A stretch of DNA of 64,000 bases from assembly GCF_900102035.1 (NCBI RefSeq), contig NZ_LT629689.1:6420501-6484500 (forward strand). Direction: 5' to 3'. Of the stretch, positions 19,787-31,915 are shown piece by piece. Both the position numbers and the translations under genes were made by a program. Position 1 is the stretch's first letter, and each line of letters begins with the position of its first letter. This DNA comes from Pseudomonas extremaustralis (GTDB lineage: Bacteria > Pseudomonadota > Gammaproteobacteria > Pseudomonadales > Pseudomonadaceae). The notes under the pieces are model-generated. The model was not told where the DNA came from. It did no database searches and worked only from the letters and a program-made list of their open reading frames with translations.

Positions 19787-21112
19787 TTAGAAAATCGAGA
19801 TCGGGTAGTCCACGATCAGGCGGGTTTCGTTGTAGTCCCCTTCGGCCTGATCGGCGTTGCCGCGGTGCCAGGCTTGGCGCACTCGCATCGACAAGTCTTT
19901 GGCTGGACCGGTTTGCACCACGTATTTGGCTTCAAAGTTGGTTTCGTGATGCTTGCCATCGGCGCCATAACCGTAGGCCTGGTAAGCACTGCCGACCGGC
20001 ATGTGGGTGCCGTCGATATTGTCACCGTTGAGATAGCGCGTCATAAAACTCAGCCCCGGCACGCCGTAAGCCGCCATGTTCAGGTCGTAACGGGCCTGCC
20101 AGGACTTTTCGCCAGGGCCGTTGAAGTCAGAGTATTGAACCGAGTTGGCCAGGAAGATGGAGTCGGCCAAATCACCTGACTTGTTATTACCGACGGCCAC
20201 ATAGTCAAACGGAGTGTTGCCATGAACTTTTTGGAATGCCAGTGTAACCGTATGGGCGCTCAGGAAAGAGTAAGCCGCCGCCAATGACCAAGTGGTGTTG
20301 TTGATAGTACCGGCTTTGGACTGGCCGGAATCGTTGGTGCGGTAGATATTGAAGTCCAGGTTCAGTGATTGATCGGCAGTGAACGGAATGGTGTAGTTGG
20401 CATTACCATAATATTGATGCCAGACGTCTTTGAGGTCCGACGCAAACAAACTCATGGACAGATTATCCGTCAGCGCATATTTGCCGCCGAGATAGTCAAT
20501 GCTTTTGGCCGGTATGTTTGCATAACCTGCATACAGTTCATGGCTATTGTTGGTTGTGGTCGGACCGTTACTGCTGGTGAAGTGTCCCGCGTCGAGGTTC
20601 AACCCTTCAATTTCACTGCTCAACAGGTTGAAGCCGGTCGCCGTTTGAGGGGTGGCGCGAGTACCCGCAGTGGCCAGGACGGGGTTGTTGGGCTGCAAGT
20701 TGCCATAATGCAGCTCAGTCTTGGAGAATCGTGCCTTGATCGACGCGCCTGCGCTGCTGAAATCATTCTCCGGCCGGCCGTTGCTGTCGACCGGCAAGTT
20801 GCCTGAGCCCGCGTTGCCTTTGCCACCGTCCAGCTTCACCCCCCAGTATCCGTAGGCATCCACACCAAAACCGACGGTGCCTTGGGTGAAGCCGGAAGTG
20901 AAGTTGCCTTGGACCACTTGCAACCAGTCCTGCTTATCGCCTGCCGAATTCTTACCATCACGATCAAAATAAAAGTTGCGAAGTAAGAGGTTCAGACTGC
21001 TGCCTTCAACAAATCCCTTGGCCGTCGCCTGGTCGTCCACACCAGCAGCTGACGCTAGTTGACTAACACCCAGTGAGACCGCCAGCGCCATCCAATTACA
21101 CTTTGAAGACAT
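19787..21112 (-). CDS. OprD family outer-membrane porin (second copy)
   Basis: The 441-residue porin has a signal peptide ending near QLASAAG. It then has DDQATAKGFVEGSSLNLLLRN, followed by the family's FTQGTVGFGVDAYG, SFMTRYLNGDNIDG and KDLSMRVRQAWHRG. The overall organisation matches the porin at 2064-3362, but the loops differ strongly, so the substrate is probably different. It is a single gene with its own terminator. The upstream region is AT-rich. Confidence 0.9.
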   Translation of the reverse strand: MSSKCNWMALAVSLGVSQLASAAGVDDQATAKGFVEGSSLNLLLRNFYFDRDGKNSAGDKQDWLQVVQGNFTSGFTQGTVGFGVDAYGYWGVKLDGGKGNAGSGNLPVDSNGRPENDFSSAGASIKARFSKTELHYGNLQPNNPVLATAGTRATPQTATGFNLLSSEIEGLNLDAGHFTSSNGPTTTNNSHELYAGYANIPAKSIDYLGGKYALTDNLSMSLFASDLKDVWHQYYGNANYTIPFTADQSLNLDFNIYRTNDSGQSKAGTINNTTWSLAAAYSFLSAHTVTLAFQKVHGNTPFDYVAVGNNKSGDLADSIFLANSVQYSDFNGPGEKSWQARYDLNMAAYGVPGLSFMTRYLNGDNIDGTHMPVGSAYQAYGYGADGKHHETNFEAKYVVQTGPAKDLSMRVRQAWHRGNADQAEGDYNETRLIVDYPISIF

Positions 21113-21515
21113 TTTTCGTTCCCCAGTTTTAATAGAACTGCCTCGCCTTTCAACCCACGACCAGCAGGAGAATTCCTGAAGTCAGGCGGTTAAAAGCGAA
21201 CAGTCATAAGTCGATGGCAGATAAGAAGAAAGCTCTACGTCGCAGCCCAGTGACTGCGCACAGTGATACACCGTTTTATAACGGTTTATTTTTAATATAG
21301 GGCGGGCCCTAAGGTGGAAAACTTATAACACTTTCCCGTCGAAATAATGATCACGTTTTTCGCGAAAGTAATTATCCATTTCTGTAACAATTGAGCTCAC
21401 ACAAGCCGATGCTCAAGCACGTCTAGAGAGTGGGATAGCGCACACCAAATCGCCTCCTTGCTGCTTCGCGAGGGTCATGTCGATGCGGCAAGACGCCAAT
21501 TCGATTATTTTGTGC
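21113..21515. other. Intergenic region upstream of the second oprD
   Basis: These 403 bases hold the leftward promoter region of the porin. No open frame with gene character is seen. Confidence 0.5.
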
Positions 21516-22089
21516 TCAGCCGGCTGGGTTGACGGCAGAGATCACGCCGTCGAGTTGGGCCACCAGCGTCAGGTCCGGGGACAGGCGCCAGATGCGGTCA
21601 CGTTCGCGGGTGCGCTCCAGCACCCGTTGTTCCAGGGATTCGTTGAGCTTGTGCAAGGCGTCTTCGGCTTCATGCAGGGCTGTGATGTCGCGGGATACGC
21701 AGAGGATCTGTTCCGGCTGGCCGTTACTGCCAAGGATCGGGCTGACCTGCACACGCCACCATTTCAGGTTGCCGGCCAAGGTCTCGGCGGGGCCGATAAA
21801 GCTTGCGCTCTTACCGTTTTTGGCGGCCTGCACGGCGGTTTTGGCATCGAGGTGGCCCTGATGTTTCCAGAAGTCCGGCCAGGGGGCAGCCGCGGATGAC
21901 GTTGAAGTCACTGACTTCCATGATTTTCTGGCCACCTTCGCTCATGAAGGTGAGACGGTCATCGAGGTCGAGTAGGTTGGCGCAATCGTTGGTGTTGCCC
22001 AGCACGCGCTGGATGAACGCTTCGTTTTGGTCCAGGCCGGAGGCGGTCAGCTCGCTGGCCTCACAGCCCATCCCGACGGTGCTATTCAT
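21516..22089 (-). pseudogene. Decayed PAS-domain sensor gene
   Basis: Two frames on the minus strand together encode one PAS/PAC protein. The first part, from an ATG at 22089, has NDCANLLDLDDRLTFMSEGG, typical of PAS domains of hybrid histidine kinases. The second has WWRVQVSPILGSNGQPEQIL and CVSRDITALHEAEDALHKLN, a PAC motif leading into a coiled coil, then DLTLVAQLDGVISAVNPA, the start of a second PAS. They join if one C is removed from a CCCCC run near 21888-21892. The frame then stops at NPAG, where a PAS would continue and a kinase core would be expected. Both lesions point to a pseudogene remnant. Confidence 0.75.
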
Positions 22090-22288
22090 TTGAGTTTTGC
22101 CGAGGGGATTAAGTGGCACCCATCATGTCATTAAGATATGTGTTGTCTTACCAGCGACTTCCTGAGCGCTGCATTGCAGAGACAGTTTGTTGTGTGGCTC
22201 TTTGCTATGTATATCGACGGCAATGCTTTTAATCGCGGTGTGTCTTGGTTAGATTGAAGGCTACTCAGCTTTTAAGACATGGACTGTC

Positions 22289-23860
22289 ATGACTACGCTA
22301 ATGCCGATCATCGCTAGCAATCCTCTCATTGTTAGCGCTACCGCCACACCGCCCGCCACGTTGGCGAACACTGTCGATGTCTCACCGGTTCGACCTGCTT
22401 CGTTGGTCAGTCTCGGCAATCCGCCTGCCGATGTCGTTGATATCTACTCCCGAGACGGGCAGATGCCGGGCCGGGAAAGTGTACGTGCCTGGGAAAATAG
22501 CAGTCAGGACGCAGTCACCAAGATCATAAACGCCAGCTTTAACTCGATCTCCACAGCCAGTCGCTACAGCGGCTTGGGAGCGGCATTGGTGGCGCAATTC
22601 ACCCAGGGCGGCGGTGCGGGCATTTCACAGTCCGTACTCAACACCACGGCTGACCGAGCCGGGGACGCCAGCGCACTCAAGACCGACCAGGCCGTGCTGC
22701 ACAATAAGGCCGACAACCAGGTCAGCCTCAGCATCAAGACCGCCAGCGGCAAGATCGTCACCTTCAGCCTGTCCAGCCAGAAAGATGGGCTGGGCGTGCA
22801 GGCTACGGTCGAGGGGGGCGATTTGACTGCTGACGAGCTCAAGGCCGTCGGTCAACTGGGCAGTGCGTTCCAAGCCTCGGTCGATGGGCTCACTGCCGTG
22901 CCACCAAAACTCGACCTGAGCCAATTGACGCAGTTCGATTCAAAGGTGCTGGCGTCCGTAGACCTTAATGCCAAGGTGACGTCCCAGGGTAATGATGACC
23001 TGACTTTGGCCTTTCACGCCGACAGCCAGAGCCGCACGACACGCATGAGTGGCCCGGCGGGTAGCATTGACCTGGCGGTGGACCTGAAAAACCCTGCGAT
23101 CTTCGGCGATGCCAAACAACAGGCCAACGCGCTGAAAACCTATCTCGCCCAGTTCGACCGAGTGGAAAAGCGAGGGAGTGCCAACGCCGACTTGATGGCG
23201 ATGTTCAAAGACGCATTCAGCGCCATGAACAGTAACTACCCGCAAAGCGCCGCCGTGGATGCCTTGAGTAATAATCCGAGCGACAAAGGCCTGCTGACCG
23301 GACTGGCCGACTTCAAAGCATCCATCAAGCAGGCCGTAGACAGTTCCAACTCAATGCGCCCTTCAGAGGTCGACAGTTTTTCCTACAATGTGTCGCAGAA
23401 AACCCAGGTCAATGGTCGCAGCAGCGCGGATCGCAGCGTCACCCAGAACCAGCAATCGGTGCTGTCGGCAAGCTTCCACAAAGGCCTTGATGGTGGGAAA
23501 CCGCCGGTGTTTGATGGCAGTCGCGAATCGCAAAATTACCTTTATGTGGAAGTGCAGGACAGGGCCAGCAGCACCGCGAGCCTTGCCTATCAAGACGGCC
23601 AACTGACCCGTGCTTCCGTCACGCAGGCGGCTTCCCAGAATACCCACACGCAAAAGTATGTGATGGCCAACCTGGTAGAAGATACCGTGGTGCCGAAGGA
23701 CGGTTCATCCAAGCGCGACTACCTGGCACTGCTCGAACATGCGGGCAGGGAAAGCAAAAAATCCAAGGATGCGCTGGAGCAGTCGACGTTGAAGGATGCA
23801 TTGGTGAAGATGCATGATTCAGTCCTGTTGCAGGATGATCCGGATGTGCTGACGCGCTGA
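22289..23860 (+). CDS. Conserved hypothetical protein, 523 residues
   Basis: I do not recognise a characterised family. The product has no signal peptide or clear membrane helix. The N-terminal 60 residues are Ala/Pro/Thr-rich and probably disordered. Residues about 80-110 are hydrophobic with GLGAALVAQF. A middle domain near 140-230 reads as beta strands (VSLSIKTASGKIVTFSLS, then GLGVQATVEG) followed by LSQLTQFDSKVLASVDLNAKV, a pattern I associate with uncharacterised Pseudomonas proteins. The rest is Ser/Gln/Asp-rich. It stands alone beside a decayed sensor gene. Confidence 0.7.
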   Translation: MTTLMPIIASNPLIVSATATPPATLANTVDVSPVRPASLVSLGNPPADVVDIYSRDGQMPGRESVRAWENSSQDAVTKIINASFNSISTASRYSGLGAALVAQFTQGGGAGISQSVLNTTADRAGDASALKTDQAVLHNKADNQVSLSIKTASGKIVTFSLSSQKDGLGVQATVEGGDLTADELKAVGQLGSAFQASVDGLTAVPPKLDLSQLTQFDSKVLASVDLNAKVTSQGNDDLTLAFHADSQSRTTRMSGPAGSIDLAVDLKNPAIFGDAKQQANALKTYLAQFDRVEKRGSANADLMAMFKDAFSAMNSNYPQSAAVDALSNNPSDKGLLTGLADFKASIKQAVDSSNSMRPSEVDSFSYNVSQKTQVNGRSSADRSVTQNQQSVLSASFHKGLDGGKPPVFDGSRESQNYLYVEVQDRASSTASLAYQDGQLTRASVTQAASQNTHTQKYVMANLVEDTVVPKDGSSKRDYLALLEHAGRESKKSKDALEQSTLKDALVKMHDSVLLQDDPDVLTR

Positions 23861-23890
23861 GGGGCATGCTGGTCAATGCGGCAAGCCCCA

Positions 23891-23914
23891 GTGATGAGCC
23901 TTCACGTTTTTTTT
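23891..23914 (+). terminator. Possible weak terminator after the 523-residue gene
   Basis: A short stem GTGA (23891-23894) with TCAC (23902-23905) is followed by an eight-T run. The stem is short, so this is tentative. Confidence 0.35.
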
Positions 23915-24100
23915 GCCCGACGGATGCGCTGCGTCGTGCCAGATTAGGCTTTTGAATCCATTCGATATTCTGTAGCCTTGCGCAGCTTCACCTTAACCCG
24001 TGCTTGATGACATCATCACTTCGTCCGGCGGCGCCCGAAGGGCTCCAGAGCCGGTGATACACTCGACTTTCGCGCAACGGCGCCTGCAGGTCTTGCGAAC

Positions 24101-25159
24101 ATGACGCAAATTTCCGAACGCCTTCTGGTTCAAGCCCACCTCGACGCCAAGCAGCCCAAGGCCCTCAGTGCCGATGAAGAGGCGAGCTTGCGGACTGCCA
24201 TTGCCGCCGAGCTCAAGGCTCAGGACGCGGTGTTGGTCGCTCACTTTTACTGCGATCCGGTGATTCAGGCCCTGGCCGAAGAAACCGGCGGCTGCGTCTC
24301 CGACTCCCTGGAAATGGCGCGCTTCGGCGCCGCCCACCCGGCCAAGACTGTGCTGGTCGCCGGTGTGCGTTTCATGGGCGAGACCGCCAAAATCCTCACC
24401 CCCGAAAAGCGCATCCTGATGCCGACCCTGGAAGCCACGTGCTCCCTCGACCTGGGTTGTCCGGTGGAGGAGTTTTCGGCGTTCTGCGACCAGCATCCCG
24501 AGCGCACGGTGGTGGTGTATGCCAATACCTCGGCGGCGGTCAAAGCCCGCGCCGACTGGGTGGTGACCTCCAGCTGCGCGCTGGAAATCGTCGAAAGCCT
24601 GATGGACAACGGCGAGACCATTATCTGGGGCCCGGACAAGCACCTGGGTACGTATATCCAGCGCCAGACCGGTGCCGACATGCTGTTGTGGGACGGCGCC
24701 TGTATCGTCCACGAAGAGTTCAAGTCCAAGCAACTGGAAGACATGAAGGCGCTGTACCCGGATGCCGCGATACTGGTGCACCCGGAATCGCCGACCTCGG
24801 TGATCGAACTGGCGGACGCCGTGGGCTCCACCAGCCAGTTGATTGCCGCCGCCCAGCGTTTGCCGAACAAAACCTTCATCGTGGCGACCGATCGCGGCAT
24901 CTTCTACAAGATGCAGCAGTTGTGCCCGGACAAGGTCTTCGTCGAAGCGCCTACCGCCGGTAACGGCGCGGCGTGCCGCAGCTGCGCGCACTGCCCATGG
25001 ATGGCGATGAATACGCTGGAGCGCACCCTGCAGTGTCTGCGTGAGGGCAGTAACGAGATCATCGTCGAGCCGGCGCTGATTCCCCACGCCGTGCGCCCGC
25101 TCAAGCGCATGCTGGATTTCACCCAGGCTGCGCGCCTGAAGCTGGCCGGCAACGCATAG
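24101..25159 (+). CDS. nadA: Quinolinate synthase A
   Basis: The 352-residue product has [20 protein letters not shown], the first cluster-site region [17 protein letters not shown], and the C-terminal [13 protein letters not shown]. These provide cysteines for the oxygen-sensitive [4Fe-4S] cluster. The enzyme condenses iminoaspartate and dihydroxyacetone phosphate to quinolinate in NAD synthesis. It is a single gene, and a REP element lies between it and the convergent RDD gene. Confidence 0.95.
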   Translation: MTQISERLLVQAHLDAKQPKALSADEEASLRTAIAAELKAQDAVLVAHFYCDPVIQALAEETGGCVSDSLEMARFGAAHPAKTVLVAGVRFMGETAKILTPEKRILMPTLEATCSLDLGCPVEEFSAFCDQHPERTVVVYANTSAAVKARADWVVTSSCALEIVESLMDNGETIIWGPDKHLGTYIQRQTGADMLLWDGACIVHEEFKSKQLEDMKALYPDAAILVHPESPTSVIELADAVGSTSQLIAAAQRLPNKTFIVATDRGIFYKMQQLCPDKVFVEAPTAGNGAACRSCAHCPWMAMNTLERTLQCLREGSNEIIVEPALIPHAVRPLKRMLDFTQAARLKLAGNA

Positions 25160-25172
25160 TCGGACGCGCTAA

Positions 25173-25208
25173 AAAATGTAGGAGGGGGCTTGCTCCCTCC
25201 CACATTTT
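25173..25208. repeat. REP palindrome between nadA and the RDD gene
   Basis: AAAATGTAGGAGGG (25173-25186) is an inverted copy of CCCTCCCACATTTT (25195-25208), apart from one mismatch, around GGCTTGCT. The hairpin may also end transcription of the two convergent genes. Confidence 0.8.
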
Positions 25209-25227
25209 GATCCGCACAAGCAGGACG

Positions 25228-25716
25228 TTATTTTTTTTGCTTCGGAACCCGCACCAACTGCGTGTCGGAATAGATGTCGTGCCAGCTGCGTTTGCGCTTG
25301 TCGAACAACGACCAGATAAACCCCAGCCCCACGCACAGCCACGACGCAATCGACACCACAAAGCGCAACAATGCCTGCCACAGACTGATGCGCGAGCCAT
25401 CGGCGTTCTGCACGCGTACCCCCCACACCTGCATGCCCAGGGTCTGCCCGGAGTGGGTCCAGAACTTGGCGAAGAAGCCAAACAGCACGAACAGCAGAAT
25501 GGTCGACAGCAATGGGTCGCCGTCCAGCGCGCCTGATTCGGTGAGGGTGCGCATCTTGGCTTCGCCGACGAATGCGATCCATATCAGTTTGTAGATGAAC
25601 GCAGTGACGATCAGCAGGGCCGTGCACAACAGGAAATCATAAAACATCGCTGCCAGGCGACGGCCCAGGCCAACGGCGGGGAATTCGCCTTGGGGGCTCA
25701 GCAGGTTCTTCGGCAT
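25228..25716 (-). CDS. RDD family membrane protein
   Basis: The 162-residue product has the RDD signature LGRRLAAMFYDFLLCTALLIV near residues 18-38, with the conserved Arg and Asp. Further hydrophobic segments lie near 75-95 and 115-135, and a basic tail ends in PKQKK. RDD proteins are inner-membrane proteins, possibly transporters, of unclear function. It lies downstream of the cold-shock gene but behind its terminator. Confidence 0.88.
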   Translation of the reverse strand: MPKNLLSPQGEFPAVGLGRRLAAMFYDFLLCTALLIVTAFIYKLIWIAFVGEAKMRTLTESGALDGDPLLSTILLFVLFGFFAKFWTHSGQTLGMQVWGVRVQNADGSRISLWQALLRFVVSIASWLCVGLGFIWSLFDKRKRSWHDIYSDTQLVRVPKQKK

Positions 25717-25765
25717 GGCAGGTCTCTCGGCTGGAAAAAAGCCATTTTACGTAATAACGGCCATA

Positions 25766-25799
25766 AAAAAGCCTCTGATGTCACCATCAGAGGCTTTTT
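25766..25799 (-). terminator. Terminator of the cold-shock gene
   Basis: AAAAAGCCTCTGATG (25766-25780) pairs perfectly with CATCAGAGGCTTTTT (25785-25799) around TCAC. It is symmetric enough to act on either strand. Confidence 0.9.
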
Positions 25800-25812
25800 G
25801 TCGCAGGAGGGA

Positions 25813-26025
25813 TCAGGCTTCGGCGATCACTTCATCTGCTTGCAGGCCTTTTTGGCCTTGTACCGAGACGAAGGTCACTTTCTGGCCTTCCTTGAGGCTT
25901 TTGAAGCCGTTGCCCTGAATAGCGCGGAAATGCACGAACAGATCCGGACCGCTTTCTGGAGTGATAAAACCAAACCCTTTCTCGTCGTTAAACCACTTGA
26001 CGGTACCGCTCTGACGTTCAGCCAT
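25813..26025 (-). CDS. Cold-shock protein, CspA family
   Basis: The 70-residue single cold-shock domain has [16 protein letters not shown] (RNP-1) and DLFVHFRAI (RNP-2) and ends in DEVIAEA. It binds single-stranded RNA and acts as an RNA chaperone in cold or growth transitions. The spacing before the start contains AAGAAAAT rather than a strong Shine-Dalgarno. A long AT-rich leader precedes it, as common for csp genes. It lacks the membrane part of the paralog at 4811. Confidence 0.95.
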   Translation of the reverse strand: MAERQSGTVKWFNDEKGFGFITPESGPDLFVHFRAIQGNGFKSLKEGQKVTFVSVQGQKGLQADEVIAEA

Positions 26026-26412
26026 TTTCTTATTTCCTTGACGCTAAAAATTAATGACAGTCCCTTTCGCATGAAAGAGTACTGGGCTGGGTTGCAGGAA
26101 AGTAAGAGACGTCGAACGGGTGTAGCAAACTTTGGCTACTGCCCAGGTCCAGGTTCCAAGCGACCCATGCAAACACAGTGGGCAAACTCTACGCCAACTA
26201 ATGGAGAAAAAACAAGCCCCGGAAAATGCCTTGGTTTTGCTCGGCGATATGACACTTGGGTGAACAGTTGGGCGATCACTTATTCGATAGAGTTAATCAC
26301 TTGTTATAGGTTGTTCCCGATAATAATGACTATCGTCAATGCACTGTTTTATGGCGGTTGCGTTACAGATTAGTGCACGTTACGCAACCGCGTTACTTAT
26401 AGGAACAGTCAA
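26026..26412. other. Csp leader region and gcvT downstream hairpin
   Basis: No gene is seen in these 387 bases. They should hold the promoter and leader of the cold-shock gene. A 10-bp inverted repeat, GCGGTTGCGT (26354-26363) with ACGCAACCGC (26382-26391), lies just beyond the gcvT stop. It could be a transcript-end hairpin, although no T-run follows. Confidence 0.45.
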
Positions 26413-27537
26413 TTAGCCACGGTAGTAACGTTGTGGCACGAATGGCATTTTACTTACACGAAGTGCCACTCTTTTCCCACGCACCAGCGCAGAGACCGGG
26501 GTGTCCAGCGCGGTGAATGCGCTGTCCAGGTAACCCATGGCCAGCGGGCCACCGAGGCTCGGGCCGAAGCCGCCGCTGCAGACACGGCCGATCACGCTGC
26601 CGTCTGCGTCGACAATCTCTGCGCCTTCACGCACCGGTGTGCGTTCCTGGGGCAGCAGGCCAACACGCTTGCGGCTCACGCCTGTTTGTTGCTGGGCGAA
26701 GATGCGGTCCGCGCCAGGAAAGCCGCCGGCACGGGCACCGTCAGCGCGGCGGGCCTTGGAGATCGCCCACAGTAGGTTGGCTTCGATCGGCGTGGTGTCG
26801 GTGTTCATGTCGTGGCCGTACAGGCACAGACCGGCTTCCAGGCGCAGCGAGTCGCGGGCGCCCAGGCCGATGGCTTGCACTTCGGATTCGGCCAGCAGGC
26901 TGCGGGCCAGTGTCTCGGCACTGGCAGCGGGCACGGAAATCTCGAAGCCGTCTTCGCCGGTGTAGCCGGAACGGCTGACGTAGCAGTCCACGCCCAGCAG
27001 GCGCAGGGCGGCGAATTGCATGAAGGTCATCCGGGTGACTTCCGGCGCCAGGCGCGCCAGCACCTTGACGGCCGCCGGGCCTTGCAGGGCCAGCAGCGCG
27101 CGTTCTTCGAACAGCGGTTCGACGGTGCATTGGTCGCCGATGCGCGCACGCAGGTGGGCCAGGTCCTGGTCCTTGCACGCAGCGTTGACCACCAGGAACA
27201 GTTCGTCGTTACCCAGGTTGGCCACCATCAAGTCGTCGAGAATGCCGCCCTGGTCATTGGTGAACATCGCATAACGCTGCATGCCCACCGGCAAGTCGAT
27301 GATGTCGACCGGCACCAGGGTTTCCAGGGCCTTGGCGGCATTGGCGCCGGTCAGGCGGATCTGGCCCATGTGGGACACATCGAACAACCCGGCCAGCTCA
27401 CGGGTGTGCAGGTGTTCTTTCATCACGCCCAAAGGGTATTGCACCGGCATGTCATAGCCGGCGAAGGGCACCATGCGCGCGCCTAGCTCCAGGTGCAGGG
27501 CGTGCAATGGGGTTTTCAACAGAGTTTCGGTGGACAT
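26413..27537 (-). CDS. gcvT: Aminomethyltransferase, glycine cleavage T protein
   Basis: The 374-residue product starts near TLLKTPLHALHLELGARMVPF. It carries the folate-binding GYDMPVQYPLGVMKEH, DVSHMGQIRLTG and RSGYTGEDGFEISVP motifs. It moves the methylene group of the lipoylated H protein to tetrahydrofolate. It is the last gene of the leftward gcvH-gcvP-sdaA-gcvT operon, 40 bases after sdaA. Confidence 0.95.
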   Translation of the reverse strand: MSTETLLKTPLHALHLELGARMVPFAGYDMPVQYPLGVMKEHLHTRELAGLFDVSHMGQIRLTGANAAKALETLVPVDIIDLPVGMQRYAMFTNDQGGILDDLMVANLGNDELFLVVNAACKDQDLAHLRARIGDQCTVEPLFEERALLALQGPAAVKVLARLAPEVTRMTFMQFAALRLLGVDCYVSRSGYTGEDGFEISVPAASAETLARSLLAESEVQAIGLGARDSLRLEAGLCLYGHDMNTDTTPIEANLLWAISKARRADGARAGGFPGADRIFAQQQTGVSRKRVGLLPQERTPVREGAEIVDADGSVIGRVCSGGFGPSLGGPLAMGYLDSAFTALDTPVSALVRGKRVALRVSKMPFVPQRYYRG

Positions 27538-27577
27538 ATTCAGCTCCTAAAAAAACGTGCTGGCGCGCCTTTGGGCG

Positions 27578-28954
<1,377 letters not shown>

Positions 28955-29000
28955 GGTTGTTCTCCGGTTTCTTATTATTCTCAAAGTCGTACGCGGTCGA

Positions 29001-29030
29001 GTGTGGGAGGGGGCTTGCTCCCTCCCACCT
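29001..29030. repeat. REP palindrome between gcvP and sdaA
   Basis: GTGTGGGAGG at 29001 and CCTCCCACC near 29021 are inverted around GGGCTTGCTC. It sits in the only sizeable gap of the operon, where glyA2 is found in P. aeruginosa. Confidence 0.8.
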
Positions 29031-29055
29031 TTTGGATCGCGCTCAGGCCGTCAGG

Positions 29056-31905
29056 TTATGCGTAGCTCTCGACTGAAGGGCAGGCGCACACCAGGTTGCG
29101 ATCGCCGAACACGTTGTCGACCCGGCCAACCGGCGGCCAGTATTTGCCGTCGATCAACGAGGCGACCGGGTACACCGCCTGTTCGCGGCTGTATGGGTGG
29201 CTCCATTCACCCACCAGCTCGGCTGCGGTGTGCGGTGCGTTCTTCAGCGGGTTGTCGTCCTTGTCCAGCGTGCCGTTCTCCACGGCGCGGATTTCTTCGC
29301 GGATGGCGATCATGGCGTCGCAGAAGCGGTCCAGTTCTTCCCTGGATTCGCTTTCGGTCGGCTCGATCATCAAGGTGCCGGCCACTGGGAACGACATGGT
29401 CGGTGCGTGGAAACCAAAGTCGATCAGGCGCTTGGCCACGTCATCGACGCTGATGCCGCTGCTGTCCTTCAACGGCCGCAGGTCCAGGATGCATTCATGC
29501 GCCACCAGGCCGTTGCTGCCGGTGTAGAGCACCGGGTAGTGCTCCTCGAGGCGACGGGAAATGTAGTTGGCATTCAGGATCGCCAATTGCGAAGCGCGCT
29601 TGAGTCCCGCACCGCCCATCATGCTGATGTACATCCAGGTGATCGGCAGGATGCTTGCGCTGCCGAACGGCGCCGCGCACACCGCGCCTTCCTTGCGTGC
29701 CATGGCCGCGTGGCCGGGCAGGAATGGCGCCAGGTGGGATTTGACGCCGATCGGGCCGACGCCCGGGCCGCCGCCGCCGTGGGGGATGCAGAAGGTCTTG
29801 TGCAGGTTCAGGTGGGACACGTCGCCGCCGAACTTGCCCGGTGCGCAGAGGCCGACCATGGCGTTCATGTTGGCGCCGTCGATGTACACCTGGCCGCCGT
29901 TATCGTGGACGATCCCGCAGATTTCGCGGATACCTTCTTCGAACACGCCGTGGGTGGATGGGTAGGTGATCATCAGCGCGGCGAGGTGGTCGCGGTGCTC
30001 GATGGCCTTGGCGCGCAGGTCCTCGATGTCGACGTTGCCACGGGCGTCGCAGGCGGTCACGACCACGCGCATGCCGGCCATGTGGGCGGTGGCCGGGTTG
30101 GTGCCGTGGGCCGACGAGGGGATCAGGCAGATGTCGCGGCGATCATCGCCACGGCTCTGGTGATAGGCACGAATCGCCAACAGGCCGGCGTACTCGCCCT
30201 GGGAGCCGGCGTTCGGTTGCAGCGAGATCGCGTCGTAACCGGTGGCCGCACAGAGCATGGCTTCCAGTTCGGTGGTCAGTTGCAGGTAGCCGGCGCTTTG
30301 TTCGGCCGGGGCGAACGGGTGCAGGGCGCCGAATTCGGCCCAGGTCACCGGGATCATTTCGCTGGCGGCGTTGAGCTTCATGGTGCAGGAGCCCAGCGGG
30401 ATCATGGTGCGGTCCAGCGCCAGGTCCTTGTCGGCCAGCTTGCGCAGGTAGCGCATCAGCTCGGTTTCCGAGTGATAACGGTTGAACACCGGGTGGCTGA
30501 GGATCGCTGACTGACGCAGCAGCGCGGCCGGCAGGGTGCTGTCGACGCTGGCGGCCAGGGCGGCGAAGTCCGGCAGGGCTTTGTCGCCCGCGAAGATCGC
30601 CCACAGGGTTTCGATATCGGCCTGGGTGCTGGTCTCGTCGATCGACAGGCCAACACGCCCGGCATCCACCACGCGCAGGTTGATGCGTTGGGCGCGGGCC
30701 TTGTCATGCAGGGCTGCGGTGTGGGCGCCGGTGTCGAGGGTCAGGGTGTCGAAGAAGTGTTCCTGCTCGACCTTCAGGCCCAGGGCGCTCAGGCCTTTGG
30801 CGAGGATCGCGGTCAGGTGATGAATGCGCTTGGCGATCTGGGTCAGGCCTTTGGGGCCGTGGTACACGGCGTACATGCTGGCGATGTTGGCGAGCAGGAC
30901 CTGGGCGGTGCAGATGTTGCTGGTGGCTTTCTCGCGGCGGATATGTTGCTCGCGGGTCTGCATGGCCAGGCGCAGGGCCGGCTTGCCGAAGCGGTCGACC
31001 GAAATCCCGACCAGACGCCCCGGCATGTCGCGCTTGAACGCGTCCTTGGTGGAGAAGTACGCCGCGTGCGGGCCGCCGAAGCCCAGCGGGACGCCGAAGC
31101 GTTGTGCGCTGCCGATGGCCACGTCGGCGCCGAACTCACCCGGTGGGGTCAGCAGGGTCAGGGCCAGCAGGTCAGCGGCCACGGCCACCAGGGCATTGGC
31201 GGCGTGGAAGCGTTCGGTCAGTTCGCGGTAGTCGAACACGTCGCCGTTGCTGGCCGGGTATTGCAGCAAGGCACCGAAGAACGGGCTGACGTCGCTCAGT
31301 TCGCGTTCATCGCCCACCACCACGTCGATGCCCAGTGGCTCGGCACGGGTGCGCAGCACGTCGAGGGTCTGCGGGTGGCTGTGGATCGAGGCGAAGAAGG
31401 CATTGCTGCCCTTGTTCTTGCTCAGGCGTTTGCAGAAGGTCATGGCTTCGGCGGCGGCGGTGGCTTCATCCAGCAGCGAGGCGTTGGCGATCGGCAGGCC
31501 GGTGAGGTCGCTGATCAGGGTCTGGAAGTTCAGCAGCGCTTCCAGGCGGCCTTGGGAAATCTCCGGCTGGTACGGCGTGTAGGCGGTGTACCAGGCCGGA
31601 TTTTCGAGGAGGTTGCGCAGGATCGGCGACGGTGTGTGGCAGTTGTAGTAGCCCTGGCCGATGTAGGTCTTGAACAGTTGGTTCTGGCTGGCGATGGCCT
31701 TGATCCGGGCCAGGGCCTCGGCTTCGCTCAGGCCGTCTTCCAGGCCGAGCACGCTGGTGCCCTTGATGCTTTCCGGGATCACACTGGCGCTGAGGGCTTC
31801 CAGGGAATCGAAGCCTAGGCGGGCGAGCATCTGTTGCTCGTCGTCCTGGCGCGGGCCGATGTGGCGGGCGATGAATTCGTTGGCGGTGCTGAGATTGACG
31901 GTCAT
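29056..31905 (-). CDS. gcvP: Glycine dehydrogenase (decarboxylating), P protein
   Basis: The 949-residue full-length homodimeric-type P protein begins [20 protein letters not shown]. The PLP lysine lies in [20 protein letters not shown] near residue 700, and [12 protein letters not shown] lies in the C-terminal half. It decarboxylates glycine and passes the aminomethyl group to GcvH. The ATG at 31905 has GAGGAACG upstream and lies ten bases after gcvH. Confidence 0.97.
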   Translation of the reverse strand: MTVNLSTANEFIARHIGPRQDDEQQMLARLGFDSLEALSASVIPESIKGTSVLGLEDGLSEAEALARIKAIASQNQLFKTYIGQGYYNCHTPSPILRNLLENPAWYTAYTPYQPEISQGRLEALLNFQTLISDLTGLPIANASLLDEATAAAEAMTFCKRLSKNKGSNAFFASIHSHPQTLDVLRTRAEPLGIDVVVGDERELSDVSPFFGALLQYPASNGDVFDYRELTERFHAANALVAVAADLLALTLLTPPGEFGADVAIGSAQRFGVPLGFGGPHAAYFSTKDAFKRDMPGRLVGISVDRFGKPALRLAMQTREQHIRREKATSNICTAQVLLANIASMYAVYHGPKGLTQIAKRIHHLTAILAKGLSALGLKVEQEHFFDTLTLDTGAHTAALHDKARAQRINLRVVDAGRVGLSIDETSTQADIETLWAIFAGDKALPDFAALAASVDSTLPAALLRQSAILSHPVFNRYHSETELMRYLRKLADKDLALDRTMIPLGSCTMKLNAASEMIPVTWAEFGALHPFAPAEQSAGYLQLTTELEAMLCAATGYDAISLQPNAGSQGEYAGLLAIRAYHQSRGDDRRDICLIPSSAHGTNPATAHMAGMRVVVTACDARGNVDIEDLRAKAIEHRDHLAALMITYPSTHGVFEEGIREICGIVHDNGGQVYIDGANMNAMVGLCAPGKFGGDVSHLNLHKTFCIPHGGGGPGVGPIGVKSHLAPFLPGHAAMARKEGAVCAAPFGSASILPITWMYISMMGGAGLKRASQLAILNANYISRRLEEHYPVLYTGSNGLVAHECILDLRPLKDSSGISVDDVAKRLIDFGFHAPTMSFPVAGTLMIEPTESESREELDRFCDAMIAIREEIRAVENGTLDKDDNPLKNAPHTAAELVGEWSHPYSREQAVYPVASLIDGKYWPPVGRVDNVFGDRNLVCACPSVESYA

Positions 31906-31915
31906 GGTGCGTTCC

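Noticed and set aside
26328-26346. Fur-box-like GATAATAATGACTATC
   Set aside because: Only one half fits the 7-1-7 form; the second half has several mismatches.
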